From NCBI RefSeq assembly GCF_024679245.1, contig NC_090177.1:21526950-21590949 (forward strand): a stretch of DNA of 64,000 nt. The letters are read 5' to 3'. Positions 10,650-23,700 of the stretch are shown in pieces; positions within the stretch are counted from its first letter, which is position 1, and every line of letters begins with the position of its first letter. Source of the DNA: Pseudorasbora parva. Its lineage: Eukaryota; Chordata; Actinopteri; Cypriniformes; Gobionidae. The notes under the pieces were generated by a model that saw only the letters and a list, made by a program, of their open reading frames with translations, had not been told where the DNA came from and ran no database searches. The position numbers and the translations under genes were made by a program.

Positions 10650-13000
10650 GTGTCAGGAAGTGCAGCAAACAACAACAAAAAGTCATTTTAAACTGGACCC
10701 TTAGACGGTCTTGGATTACTGAGGTATCTACATAATTTACAGCTTACTTTGCAACAGAGTTAAGTGCCCATCCAAGCTGAGATAAAAAGGTCAGTTTGCA
10801 GTACAAGAAAGGTCTTGCTATGGCCATATGCTCTTCGTTATTTTATTCCGATTGACACTAAAGGCAAAAATCATCAAATGTATAATTTAAGATTGTGGAT
10901 CTGCATTTGCTTCAGGCACTGATGGAAGTAGGCTGGATAATTTGCTGTCACAATTGATTCATTTTTAACCAGTCACATCAATACTCATTCCTCAACCACA
11001 GACTATTCCTATGAAAGAGAGATTGTGTTATGATTCACAATGGTAATGATTGTAACTTTAAATTCTTGCTGAACCGGAATTTAAACGACAAAACATTATT
11101 TTTTAAGTAAAATAAGCTATGACCAAAGAGGACCCAGCCTAGTGTTAGGACAGTAAATGTTACTTAATTAGATCCGGTGCTTGTAAAATTCAAAGGTGTA
11201 GATTACAGCAAAGTGACAGCTGGAGCATAAAGTTTGTTCTCCTCATCCCTGTTAAGTAACACCAAGAACAAAACAAAACAAACACTTTTGTCCAATCTAG
11301 GTCAAGCATGTGAAAGTGAATGTCACTATGGTCACAGAAGAGTACACAGTGAACCAGAAAAGAGAGACTAGATACCACCTAATACTAGCTTCTCTTCGTT
11401 CAGTCTATGATATAATCCAGGTGAGATCATTTAATCGAATGATGTGGATTACAAATAATAAGTGGCTTACTATTGTACTTTTGAAGTGTATGACTAAAAT
11501 AATCTCTTTCTTGTTTTATCCTTTTATAAAATGTGGGGCAGATTACCAATGAAGTTAAGGTACTTTTAACATCACTTTTACACTAATCACTGCTCTGTCC
11601 TCATCGGCATAGATTGTTTTTTTTATAAGAAAGGGCACATGAAATGCATTAAAAGGTACAAAGAAATGTATAATGTTACAAAAGATTTCCATTTCAAATA
11701 AACAGACATTAATATAATATTTGTGTGTGTGTGTGTGTGGGGGGGGGTGTCTATTCATGATTTCTATTCATGGTTTCCAAATGTTAATAAGGAGAAGAAA
11801 TGTTTCTTGTGCAGAAAAGACACTAAAACTGGAGTAATGAATTCATTTAGCCTACATTTTAAAATAATGTTAAACTTGTGATAATGTCAAATTTAAACAC
11901 TTTTTATATGTTAATTACTATTTATATTTATATTATCTATCTTTTACAACATTAAAGCAGTTGTGTTACAAAATATTAATATTTAAAATAAAACATCTGG
12001 TAAACATATCAAAGTTAGGATGGCGTAAACAACATACTGGAAGGAAGCCATTGTGGTGTCATGTGAGAAGAAAACCATAAAACATAGTACTAGTAGTATC
12101 TCTTTAAACCCAAATGACTGTCTTCAATGGTCATAAAGTTAAAATATAAAAAAATAAAATACAATTTGACTTTATGAAAAGGCAGGTTACATCAGGTCAG
12201 GTCAAATGGAGTAACGCCAAGCAAACCCACTTGACAAATCAAAACATTTGTAGAAATGTGTATCAGCCATTTTCAAATAACGAAGCACTTTAAACCACAT
12301 ATATATGTTTCATAACATCAGACATACGTATCTGTCACTGACTCAAAATCTTACCACTATAATATAATGCTTTAAAAAAAAAGATAAGGTAGACAACCAG
12401 CCACCATCTATTAGCCACTAACAGTTACACTAAGCAACAGTGGCCAATGTCTCGAGTTGAAAACACATAGCAACAGAGGACATGGCAGCCATAAAATAAA
12501 CACACAAACGTGTGCTATTAGGTTGTGACTTGCAATATCAACCACCACCAGTCGTTAAATTGACAATAAGCATTAAAAAAAATCTGTTAAGAGCAGAATA
12601 TGACAATACGGAAAGATAGAGAGCAAACGCCTGTCTTAGCTGCACATTCAGTCTTCATTTAACGTACTGTCACTCAGTTAGCAAGTCAAAAACGGATCAA
12701 GAAAATAAAAGACACTATCAAGAGCAGAAACCTATGCCGAATCAAAAGTGAAAAGGATAACAAGGAAAGGAAATATCTTTATTTTTACCGTTCAGGCGGT
12801 AATATTGCTCGTCTCATCCATTGACAATGTCTATTTCAGCACCACCGCGCTGTGTTAGCATCTAAGCTATGCCTAGGATTTCTGAATGTCTGAAAGAACA
12901 CATTTTCTGAAAGAGCACCTAAAGACGCATTTTTATTTTACAATATACATCTGCAAATAGTAGTCGTTTGAATATCAGAAGCTAATGATTATTTAACACA
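10650..13000. other. No gene recognised; possible intron or intergenic DNA
   Basis: No exon with splice signals and a recognisable protein was found on either strand. There is a TG/G tract at 11720-11748. If the candidate minus-strand exon ending at 13018 is real, this stretch would be its first intron. Confidence 0.4.
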
Positions 13001-13017
13001 AAAGTCATGGTACTCAC

Positions 13018-13330
13018 CGGTGTGCTGCATCCTCTGTCGTTATTAAAACTGAAGCAGCTCGTCGAAATGTCTCGCTTTCTCCACTTTATCTGTCAAAGAC
13101 TGAACAGCTCGTCGGATATAAGCGTAATTTATTGTGTTGCGTTGCCGGTGTTTATTCCTTTTCTGATACTAGCGTTTGGATCTCTTGTGTGAGCGGCGTC
13201 GTTAAATCCTGCAAATCTTCCTGGACACATCATCTGTTAAAAAACATATTGTTGTTCCTTTCCGCGGGATTATTAGCACACCTTTCCGCCGGTGAATGTA
13301 ATATTATCGTATTCACAGGTGTATAGCGCG
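13018..13330 (-). other. Candidate non-coding or first exon of an unidentified minus-strand gene
   Basis: On the minus strand the sequence reads CAGCACACCG followed by GTGAGTACC, an almost ideal splice donor, at 13018/13017. Upstream lies a CpG-rich block (13330-13520). A possible start codon at 13030 gives only four codons before the donor (M Q H T). No downstream exon was identified in the window, so the gene cannot be named. Its segment 13221-13291 is nearly identical to part of a MITE at 21562-21632. It could be an unused promoter region instead. Confidence 0.4.
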
Positions 13331-13520
13331 ATACACATCTTTACTTTACATAATTTACAAAGCGACGTCCGTCGCTGCGACGTTCGTTCGTGGTAGTTCA
13401 ATCGAGCACAATCGTTTCTCCTCTGTCGGTTAACGACAGAGACGCGCGCGCGCTCGCTCAATCGCTCGTACCGCGTGCTCCAACTATGCGCGCCGCCGCC
13501 TGTCTGACTACGCGGGATCG
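13330..13520. promoter_or_regulatory. CpG-rich block, likely promoter
   Basis: Dense CpG (CGACGTCCGTCGCTGCGACG, GACGCGCGCGCGCTCGC) in otherwise AT-rich DNA, directly upstream of the candidate exon on the minus strand. This is typical of a fish CpG-island-like promoter. No TATA box was seen. Confidence 0.5.
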
Positions 13521-13702
13521 CGCATTGTCCCAGTAAGCGTCTCATAAAACAATAAGATTTGGGCATTCTGATATAATTACTTTATATTATAAATATTGTT
13601 GTTACTTATTGGGATAAAGGGCATTACTGTCTTTAATTTTGTTTGGCTTTTCTTTTAGCCAGATCCAAAAATATAATTTGACAATTCATAGGCTATTAGC
13701 CT

Positions 13703-13925
13703 ACACTGTTAATTATTTCCCTGTTAAATAACAGGAAATTACTGGCAGCAGGGTTACCATTATTTTCCTGTTATTTAAACAGTTAATTCATGTTAATGTT
13801 TTTTTACAGCGCACTCCCCGTAATGTTTTTCAACAGGAATTTACTGTGAATCACAGAAAAAACAGGAAACAACTGGCAGCAGTGTTACCATTATTTTCCT
13901 GTTAAATAACAGAAATATTTAATTT
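13703..13925. mobile_element. MITE-like repeat with CTGTTAAATAACAG motifs
   Basis: Begins ACACTGTTAAT. CTGTTAAATAACAG-type palindromes and ACTGGCAGCAG..GTTACC occur twice as an imperfect direct repeat (13737-13775 and 13871-13910). A related inverted end, ATTTAACAGTGT, lies at 18305-18316. The two could be ends of one large interrupted element or separate copies. Confidence 0.5.
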
Positions 13926-14307
13926 TATAAAATATTTAAACACAATATAAAATTTTGTTTCCATTAAATATTGTTAATTAGGGTTAGTATATAACGTGTA
14001 CTGATTGTTATAGACATATTCTAACTTGAGTTAATACAAGAATAGGCATAATCCATCAGATAACACTTAGTGGAAAAAAGTGGAAAAAAAACCCAAATAA
14101 TTCTGTGTTGAAATTAACTTTTTTTTTATTGTAATACAAACAAACACTGAAAGTTAAATCCTTACAAATGTAGGCACACATGGATCAGACCAATCACAGA
14201 AATATACATTTCATATTCATTGCTGATGGAAAATAGCAACTGTGTCTAGCAAAGACACTTGAATTTTGCGCTAAGTCAGTGCAAGATAAGGCCCTAAACT
14301 TCAACAT

Positions 14308-15001
14308 TTAAAGGTGCACTATGTAGTATTTTAGTAGTAAAAAATCCAAAATCCACTAGGCCAGTGTTATATATTTTGTTCAGTTGAGTACTTACAATAT
14401 CCCAAATGTTTCCAACTATTTGTAAATTGTGAGAAATTTGCTATTTTAACTAAGGACCGGGATGTTTCAGCATAGCGTTTGAGCGAGTCGCCTGTAAATC
14501 GCGTCATATCTGCGCTAGCCTCGGTTTTATTCTGGAGAAGCGCTTTTCTCTTAGCAGTGTGAACATGTCACAGCAGCGCCGAGCGAACACAAAGAGTAAC
14601 GTCATATCATTTTAAACACACTTAAATGTATCTAATATGATAAACAGATCTGCTTTACCTTATAATCAGGACCAGAAAAAGCAGAATTGCGCGCCCCGGC
14701 GACTGTGTCCCGTCCCGTCATAATAAAAGTCCCCGTACTCGCGAGCTGTGTGTTTGTATAACAGTCGCTACAGCGGCCGTGCTCAGCTCCACAACACTCG
14801 GTCCTGATCTGCTTTACACTACAGTAACGTTAATAGCCGCATCCATGAACATGATTTCTGCCCGAGTCCTATTTTCCACCGGCTGTGAGGTGAAGACCAC
14901 ATGTCCCAAGATACTGCGCTCAAACTTGGCGTCATCAAACACCGCCTTTGTTTAGAATAGGCGCCCTCCAGTGGACGGAAAGTTGCATAGTGCACCTTTA
15001 A
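14308..15001. mobile_element. MITE, TTAAAGGTGCACTATG ends
   Basis: TTAAAGGTGCACTATGTAG at the left is mirrored by CATAGTGCACCTTTAA at the right. The interior is moderately GC-rich and non-coding. The termini resemble TTAA- or TWA-targeting MITE families of fish. Confidence 0.85.
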
Positions 15002-15253
15002 TGTTCCCTGAACTGCTAAAATTCAGCTAAAAGGGCTCAAACCAAGGATATACGCTGACTCCTGGTCACATCAAATGTTACACATAGGCTCAGATTAATC
15101 ACAAACAAATCTCATTTTCTCATGTTCGTGGCTTAAAAAGTAGCACATATATTTTTAAACCAAATACATTGTTCATTATAACGAAATACTGAACCTCAAC
15201 ACTTAGTGTTACCTAAACCACTAAAATTCATCATGTATGAATACATTCAACAA

Positions 15254-16675
15254 TTAAAGGAAAAATCCACCATTTTTAGAAATAGGGCTTATTCAACTTC
15301 TTTCCTACATTTAGATATGTGGACAAATGCATTTTTGTCTCAGTGCATGCATTGTTTCAGTTTGGCAGGGTCGCCACTAGCTTCTCTAACGTCTCGAGTA
15401 AAAGTTACTTGATATTCACAACAAATACAAATAGCGATGCAGATTAAGACTAGACGATTTATAGGCAGATATTGACTTGGGACTATTTTATGGGGAAGCA
15501 CAGGCGAAGCAGGATATCACACTAGGGATGTTAACCGATGACCGTTTGATCGATGGTTGACTGTATCAACGTTAACCGATCAAAGTTGTCGGTTAAAAAA
15601 AAGTGATCTCTAAATTAGGCTAAGACAGTGGACTAAATGCTACTACAGTTAGCCATCTCATTCCAAAATCTGTTTCTGTGAAGTGAACAAATCCCTCACA
15701 CTCAATTTTTCATAACTCGCCTGTTTGTACTTTATAAACCAATAAAAAACATTTGGCACGAGGTCACAGCGTTTGGGTTTGCGTGCTCTCAAGGTTTGCC
15801 AAAAGTAAACAGGCTAAAACATTCGAGATTAGAGCCAGGGCAGACGACAGTATGAAGCGTCATTCCGCATAAGATGGGCTTACATTTGGAAATATATTAC
15901 ATCTACATTTCAGTGGTAACACATAAGGTGTTGATCATCATCTTTCTTTATTATTGTTAGCACTACCTCAAACTAAAGCGGCGTCTCTTCGGAGCTGTCA
16001 TTTTCTTAAGTGAGCCGCGGCAATGTTTCAAATGAACTTCTAACACTAGACAAATGCCTTTATTTTCAACGCAATCGCCTTGTACCCAAACCATTCCGAA
16101 AACTGAGGAGCCATTTGTTTCAATTACAAACAAGCTCCTCGGTGCCAGGTTTGTGGGACTCATGTTTCGCGCTGTAGAGGATTTAAAAAAAAGTGACGTG
16201 AGTGGAAGGGAGGCGGTGGTGGTGCCGGGACAGTGTGTGTGAGAGCGGGAGGCAGAGCGGCAGAGAGATCATAGAGAAATGCGACAGAGTTGCGAAATTG
16301 CAGGCGCGGCTCGCGGCTGTTATTTCAAATATTTCGGCTGTTATATTTTAAACTAATCTGTTAACCGGTTTCAACCGGCTAATGAGGCTCGGTGGTTGGT
16401 CAAATTTTTTTTCCCGTTTTCGCCATCCCTATATCACACAACACACTGCGATCACTCAACAGCCAAAGGACGTGAGGATGAGAGCAGTGATATATCTGCC
16501 TAGGAAATCGCCTAGTTTTAATCTGCATCGCTATTTGTACTCGTTGTGAATACGCAGGCCACAAGAAACAAGAACAATGCATGCAGTGAGACAAAAATGC
16601 ATTTGCCCACATATCTAAATGTAGGAAAGAAGTTGAATAAGCCCTATTTCTAAAAACGGTGGAGTGTTCATTTAA
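15254..16675. mobile_element. Palindromic MITE split by a hAT insertion
   Basis: The left arm (15254 to about 15480, CCACCATTTTTAGAAATAGG) is the inverse of the right arm (16445-16675, CCTATTTCTAAAAACGGTGG) over more than 200 bp. The centre is interrupted by the hAT element 15523-16431. Removing that and one duplication leaves a fold-back element of about 505 bp. Confidence 0.85.
15523..16431. mobile_element. Non-autonomous hAT with TATCACAC duplication
   Basis: Left end TAGGGATGTTAACCGATG, right end GCCATCCCTA, with a perfect 8-bp duplication TATCACAC at 15515-15522 and 16432-16439. The terminal TTAACCG motif links it to the element at 5335-6598. The 909-bp interior has no recognisable transposase. 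Confidence 0.92.
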
Positions 16676-16771
16676 TAAAGAGCAATAAAAAATAAAAACA
16701 CTGTCACTGCTTAGACAAGAACCATTTTCTCAAACCAGACAATGAGGATCCTTTGCAAAGTCTCGGGTCTG

Positions 16772-17650
<879 letters not shown>

Positions 17651-17653
17651 CAC

Positions 17654-17701
17654 CGTATTATTGTGATTCTGGTCGATGTAACCACCGCGATCTTTCGACA
17701 T
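17654..17701 (-). CDS. Candidate first coding exon of an unidentified minus-strand gene
   Basis: From an ATG at 17701 the minus strand encodes MSKDRGGYIDQNHNNT and then meets GTGAGATT, a plausible donor. The upstream 130 bases are less AT-rich than their surroundings and contain paired GGCGCC and CAGGCGCCTG motifs, consistent with a 5' UTR and promoter. I do not recognise the protein and found no convincing second exon at lower coordinates. It lies 3 kb beyond the FAM3A stop on the same strand. The start context is weak (T at -3 and +4), so it may be a chance frame. Confidence 0.35.
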
Positions 17702-18139
17702 GGATCTCCGTGTTCGCTGCAGGTTCCTTCTATGCTCCTTCCAGAATGAAAAAATACTGTATGAACATGTTATTTCATATAGCGGCGCCAAAACAGGCGC
17801 CTGCCAGCGTGCTGCGGGCGTCATGCGAATATTTACACCATGTTCAGAAAGAACAAGTCACACACACACACACACACACACGCGAAGCGCAGTTAATCAA
17901 CTATAAATGTACAGGGCGTCTCGCGTAAAATCCTGTAATAAAAGGCTTACACCTACGTTAGTAATGGATTGTACCGTTGACTATTGACTGAATCAGTCGT
18001 TGTTTAGCAACCTAAAAAACGACATAAATGGCTACTTCTCCACTGATAAATAGCCTAGATAAATAACTTTTATTATATAGCCTAAGCATAAAATTGCATA
18101 TCGGCATCTCCAAACCAACATCTTTGCTTGAATTTTCGA

Positions 18140-18316
18140 TTTTGCGGTTAAATAACAAAAATTAGGTGTTATTTAACAATGAGGTGTTAAATAACAAAAA
18201 TGAGATGTTATTTAACACATATTTCCTAAAATTAACAGTAAGGCGCAGTTATTAAAAATAACAGGTTAATCGTGTTGAAATTTGGGTGTAAATTAACAGA
18301 AACATTTAACAGTGTA
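18140..18316. repeat. Repeated GTTATTTAAC/GTTAAATAAC block, MITE-like
   Basis: Several inverted GTTAAATAAC / GTTATTTAAC units lie close together, ending TTAACAGTGT. It is related to the repeat at 13703-13925 in inverse orientation. Confidence 0.5.
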
Positions 18317-18935
18317 CCTTAATTATGAAAATAGTACGTCAGTAGCCTAATATAACCAACATATTAACGATGTCTGTACACGTGATGTATGTATAGAGCC
18401 TAAATAAAAATATATTATTTAACTGAACAGCATAGGGCTTTCTATTTATTTACGTCTTTGACTGGGGATTGATAGGCTACAATAAATAATGGGAATTAAT
18501 GTTAAACACTTTCTATAACATTTCAGTCACTGAAAATATATAGCTCACAAATGTAAAATATTTTAAAATAATATGTAAAATATATGGTTTACATAATAGG
18601 CCTATATGTGTAGCACTTATTGAACAAGGAAATCTTCCACTGTAGTTCTTTTTAAATTGAAGATATATCTCCTAAAATCAAGAGTTTATTTTTCTTCATA
18701 GCCTAATGCAGATTTACAAGTTACTACCCATTTGGTATAGATGGATTAAAAGGTCAGCTACAATTAGGCCTATTAATCAAAAAGGCTAATAGTTAAATTA
18801 AAAAGAAGACTGAATAGTTATAATTATTCTGTGACTATGGCATAATTTGCAGTTTACCGACAATAACAATTGAATAAACTATGGGGAAAATTACAGGTAG
18901 GAAAGGAATAGCCTAAAGTAGCCTATGTTTAATAC
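18317..18935. other. No feature seen
   Basis: AT-rich sequence with short GGCCTA/TAGCCT motifs. No exon or paired repeat ends were found. Confidence 0.4.
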
Positions 18936-19210
18936 TTAAATGGACCGTTCACCCAAAAATAAAAATTCTGTCATCATTTACTCACCCTCAAGTTGTTCTA
19001 AACCTGTATGAGTTTCTTTCTTCTGCGGAGCAAAAAGAAGATATTTTAAAGAATGTTGGTAGTCAATGGCTGTCAACTGTCTGGTTACTAACAATATTGT
19101 TCAAAATATCTTCTTTTGTGCTCAACGGAAGAAAGAAACTCATACAGGTTTGGAACGACAAGGTGAGTAAATGATGACAGAATTTTCATATTTGGGTAAA
19201 CTATTTATTA
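18936..19210. mobile_element. Palindromic MITE, GTTCACCCAAAAAT family
   Basis: GTTCACCCAAAAATAAAAAT at the left is mirrored by TTTTCATATTTGGGTAAAC at the right. The inner arms AAACCTGTATGAGTTTCTTT and AAAGAAACTCATACAGGTTT are exact inverses. Non-coding. Confidence 0.85.
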
Positions 19211-19350
19211 AAATAAAATTACAAATATGGCCTGCTAAATCACCATTGGATTACCTACTATTAATTTTACAAAAAGAGAACAATTATTAATACAAGTATA
19301 TATATAAAAAAATAAGTCACAAAAGTATAAAAACAAATACGGGTAGGTCT

Positions 19351-19534
19351 TCACTTTATTTTAATGTGTCCTTTGTACAGTGTAATAATTATACTGATGA
19401 ATATTAAGACCATTACTGTATGATTAGGGTTTGATTTAGTGTTAGTTTCATGTATTTATGCCTAATTTATAGTTATTACTATAGTAAAAACATGTAAAAT
19501 GAGTAAGAAGAAAACATTAAAATAAAGTGTTACC
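19351..19534. mobile_element. MITE with CACTTTATTTTAA ends
   Basis: CACTTTATTTTAATGTGTCC at the left and ACATTAAAATAAAGTGTTAC at the right form short inverted ends around an AT-rich centre. The same ends occur at 38988 and 40733. Confidence 0.75.
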
Positions 19535-19876
19535 AAAAACTGCAAATTGATGCAAACTGCCATTTTAAGAATCATTCCAAATTCGTCCTTCTCTGCTGCC
19601 CTCTAGTGTATAAGAGCAGTAATGCCGCTGTCCATGGTGCTTGTTTGCGTGCTTTTATTGGCTTTCAATCTATGCTTACAACACGCGATCCTGAGTTTCG
19701 TTGCATGGTTTACTGTATACAATACACATGAAACGAAACGAAAAAAGAAAAGCATGCACAAAAAGAAACACCATCCCACACGAAAACCATACTGCATTTC
19801 AAACAGACTACTATTACTCTGGTGACTCGTCAAGCACAAGGGGATAAACATCTGTGTGTGTTTATTATGAGATCAG

Positions 19877-20104
19877 GGGCCTATTGCACAAAACTAGGAT
19901 AAGAGATTAAGCCGGGATATCTTGGTGGTCCTGGCTCAATTTATCCACCAATATAGTTATTTTTCATTATATGTATGGTTCTTGGTGTGAGTGTGCCTTC
20001 AGGGTATGTTTACATGACAGTGGTGTACTAAATTTTGCATACAGATGACAAGATCACCAAGATATCCCGGCTTAATCCCTTATCCTAGTTTTGTGCAATA
20101 GGCT
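19877..20104. mobile_element. MITE with CCTATTGCACAAAACTAGG ends
   Basis: About 55-bp arms: CCTATTGCACAAAACTAGG with AAGCCGGGATATCTTGGTG on the left, and their inverse (CACCAAGATATCCCGGCTT with TTTTGTGCAATAGG) on the right. The loop is about 110 bp. Confidence 0.85.
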
Positions 20105-20659
20105 CCAGATAAACGTATAATCCTCCGCCTAAAAAAATAAAAAAGGATGTCCTAAAGTAACGGAATGATGTTTGGGTTGATTCCTACCAAAGATGGTTTA
20201 CACAGTGGATTTCATCAGTGCATAGTTTCACATAGAACACATCTGAAATTAACTCAAATCAAGTTTTATGACACAGATCACAAGCATGGATTAGAAATCT
20301 TCAATGGACATTCTTTAATGTGTAAATAATTATCCGTCTTTGAATGTAAACGCTATCCTTCAGAACACCCGCTAGACACAGCTTTTATACAGTGTCATCT
20401 TCACACATTTTAAACTGTGTATATATATATATAGACCCTTTCTAAACATACCGTTTAAATATTTTAAAAATATATAATGAACAAAAAATAAAAACTTTGG
20501 TCAATTACAACAATTCTTATTCCATTGGACCGGACAACTTCTTCCACTTCCATGTTCATTTCGATTTTTCATTTTAGATGGCCGAGTCACTTTTTGCACG
20601 TAGTGCTCCTTGATTTTTGGGTTTAATGTCTTCCTAAAGTTCAAAGTCCCAGAGAGTCC

Positions 20660-20758
20660 TTAAGTTTCTAACGGCGCACGCAGAGGAATGCAGCCATCCA
20701 TTTCCAGTGACTCTGGCCAGCCTTCATATTTATTACTGCTTTTGCTGTTCTTCATTCG
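20660..20758 (-). CDS. fam3a: FAM3A coding exon 9 (C terminus)
   Basis: Acceptor CTGTCTTTTAG. Encodes [20 protein letters not shown], then [12 protein letters not shown] and a TAA stop; 99 bases. The preceding intron (20759-22218) carries the MITE 21099-22123. Confidence 0.92.
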   Translation of the reverse strand, partial: RMKNSKSSNKYEGWPESLEMDGCIPLRAPLET

Positions 20759-23700
20759 CTAAAAGACAGAGAAAAGGGGGTAAAACAAACTGTCAAAACC
20801 ATCCACGAACAGCTCTGTTTGCAGTAAAATGTTCTCAATGTTCTTAAATGTGTTTAAAGTTGCACAAATTTAGATATCTCGTATGTGGGCTAAAATGAAA
20901 TTGCAATGCATTTTCTCTCAAATGTTTTCTTTAAAGAAACAAAAGCAATTCAAGTGATTACAACATTTAGCAAGACATTTTAATCCAAAGAGGCTAGATG
21001 GCAGGGCTGTTTTGACGGGGAAATCTTTAACCGGAACTTTATTTAGACCCCAGTTCCTGTGGTTGAAACACAGAGTACCACCCCAGTCCCTAGTGCCTGA
21101 ACTGTAAAAAAATATTGTTGGTTTAACTTAAAAAAGTAAGTAACCTGGTTGCCTTAAAATTGTGAGTTTATTCAAATGAAAAATGTGAGTTGATACAATG
21201 AAGGAAATTGGTTTAATAAATAGAAACTCAAAATATTATTGTATCTGAACCACATAATTTTTTTTATAAATCATGAAAATAGCACATTTCACTGAGTCAT
21301 CACTATTAAAACACACACAATTACCCAATATGCTTCTTTAAAGCTACACTGTGTGATATTTTCCCCCATCTAGTGGTGAAAAGGTATATGACCATCCAAT
21401 GAATAATAGTTTCTGTTCCTCTCAATTTCGATTTCGTTTCAACTCCTACGGTGGCCGATTTAGTCATGGCTTCCAGTTCGACCTCTTCGGTGAGTGTTGC
21501 TTCAAGTGATGAGGTTACTTTTGAAAACTATTATAATTTTCAAAATTATATTTACATTAACCAGCGGAAAGGTGTGCTAATAATCCCACGAAAAGGAACA
21601 ACAATATGTTTTTTAACAGATGATGTGTCCAGTTATTTAATTTGCCAAATGATCTATGATCAAATTAATCTATGTAAAATGAATAATAGTTTTACGTTTT
21701 CGTTGTTTTTTACCATTTCATTGCTAACATCAGCTATCAGGTTCCCAGACGAATGCAAGCTAATCTTAGTAAAGTAACTTTTATCAGTGCTATCGTTATT
21801 CTGTATATTGTACGACACCACTAGTGTAAGGCAGACAAATTATAATGCAATTAAAATATTAATCTCATGTTATCCGTCATAGAACACGGATTTATGTTAT
21901 AAGGTAAACAATACTTTTTCATCATTGACGCGAGGAAAACTATCCTAGACGTCGTTCTTGTGTTATGCACAGCGCACTAAAAAATAAAATATTTTAATAA
22001 TATTTTAATAAAGGTTGTCGATTCTCAAAAATGTTCATTGTATTAACTCAAATTTTTATTTTCAATTAACTCAAAATTAAGGCAACCAGGTAACTTATTT
22101 TTTAAATTATTTTTTACAGTGTGGGGAAAGTTATACCTAAACAGTGTTTTTGAGATATTTTATTACATGCCTAACAAATGCATTCATCATAGGTACTGCG
22201 AAGTTCCATACATTCTACCTGTTCAAATGGACTCTTATTCTCAATTCCTTTGGCGCCAACAAACACCCAGCTGTCCCTGAAGCTCAGTTCCTTTGCTGCT
22301 GTGCTCCCCAGCTCCTCGAACAGCCGTCGGGCCTCATCATTTAACCTGTGAATGGGTCAAGCACTCTGATTTAAGCCTTGCAGTAATTAATAAGACAATC
22401 CAACAAAGAAACATTGAAAAAGAGAGACTAGTTCACAGAACAATAGTAATCTGAGTTTAAAAGAGGAGTGCAGAAATATATAGACTAACTTGGTGGCTGG
22501 GTCATCAAAAGAAGCAACAAATACTAGCGTTCCTTCATGGAGAGGCCGAAGAAACTTCAGCAGCTCTGAAACATCTATGGCAGAAAGAGAGAAAACACTC
22601 ATGCTAGGAGCTGATAGACCTCATTCATGAGATAACAGTGACCTAACCAAATAATACTAAATCACACTCAACTTACCTCCTTCCCACATATCAAATGCTT
22701 TTATTTCCAAAACATCTCCATTAACCCCTGAAAAATGGAAAAAATCTCATTAATACTTGTTTAAGTGAATATGTAGTGTATGCAAGCATATATCAGTATA
22801 AAAGAATGAGCTATTTACCATTTACTAAAGCAATATTGAGACCTCTGCCAACATTGTTTTTAGCACTGCTGATAAGACTGTAAGACCAAACAAGTAGAAG
22901 TCAAACAACAGTTTTGAAGAGTGCCATTATTATTATAAAAAGACACTTAATTCTATGGTAGGGAGGTAGTTAAAGGGATACTTCACCCTTTTTTCATATT
23001 AAACTATGTTTAATATGGCTGAAACATCCTCCCTCACATCTCCCCCTCCATATCTCATTTCTGTCAATGGGGTGAGGGGGAGATGTGAGGGAGGATGTTT
23101 CAGCCGTGACTTTTTACTGCGCCGAGTCGAAGTACTCTCAGAAGTGCTATTCCGCCATACATTATAGTTCTCCTTTTTAATCCGCTTAAAAAAGCGCTAC
23201 ATTTTATTTTGTGTCACCATACTTGATCGTTCAACTATTCGTGTAACTGTATTTAAATAGGGGAAACGTGGAGGTGTTTGGTCGCTTCTAACTTGATCTC
23301 TGTTTGGTATCTAATGGATGAACTGGGTTTAGTGGGCTAAGCTAAATGCTATCAGATCGTCACTGCCCGTCAGAGAGATTAAGTGCACGCACTGAGAAGA
23401 GAGAGGCATGTATCAACTCATTTTATTTAAGGGAATAACATAGTTTAATATTAAAAAGCGGAGAAGTATCCGTTTAAAGGAGAATCAGAAAATGAAATAA
23501 GAATATGAACAAAACACAGGCACGGAAAGAGAAACCAATGCCTACTTGCATCACGTTTATGAGTCTGGTAGTGATGGCCATGAGAAAAACATAGATGATA
23601 TCATGAATATCAGTAGAAACAGAAGAATAAATAGGGAGGGAGGTTGCAAGCGGAGCTTAGTGTGCAATCAATGGCGCCCATGCACTTATAGAGACCGACA

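Noticed and set aside
21451..21777. 108-codon frame in the MITE of the last FAM3A intron
   Set aside because: It lies within repeat sequence, shows no domain, and runs antisense to FAM3A inside its intron.
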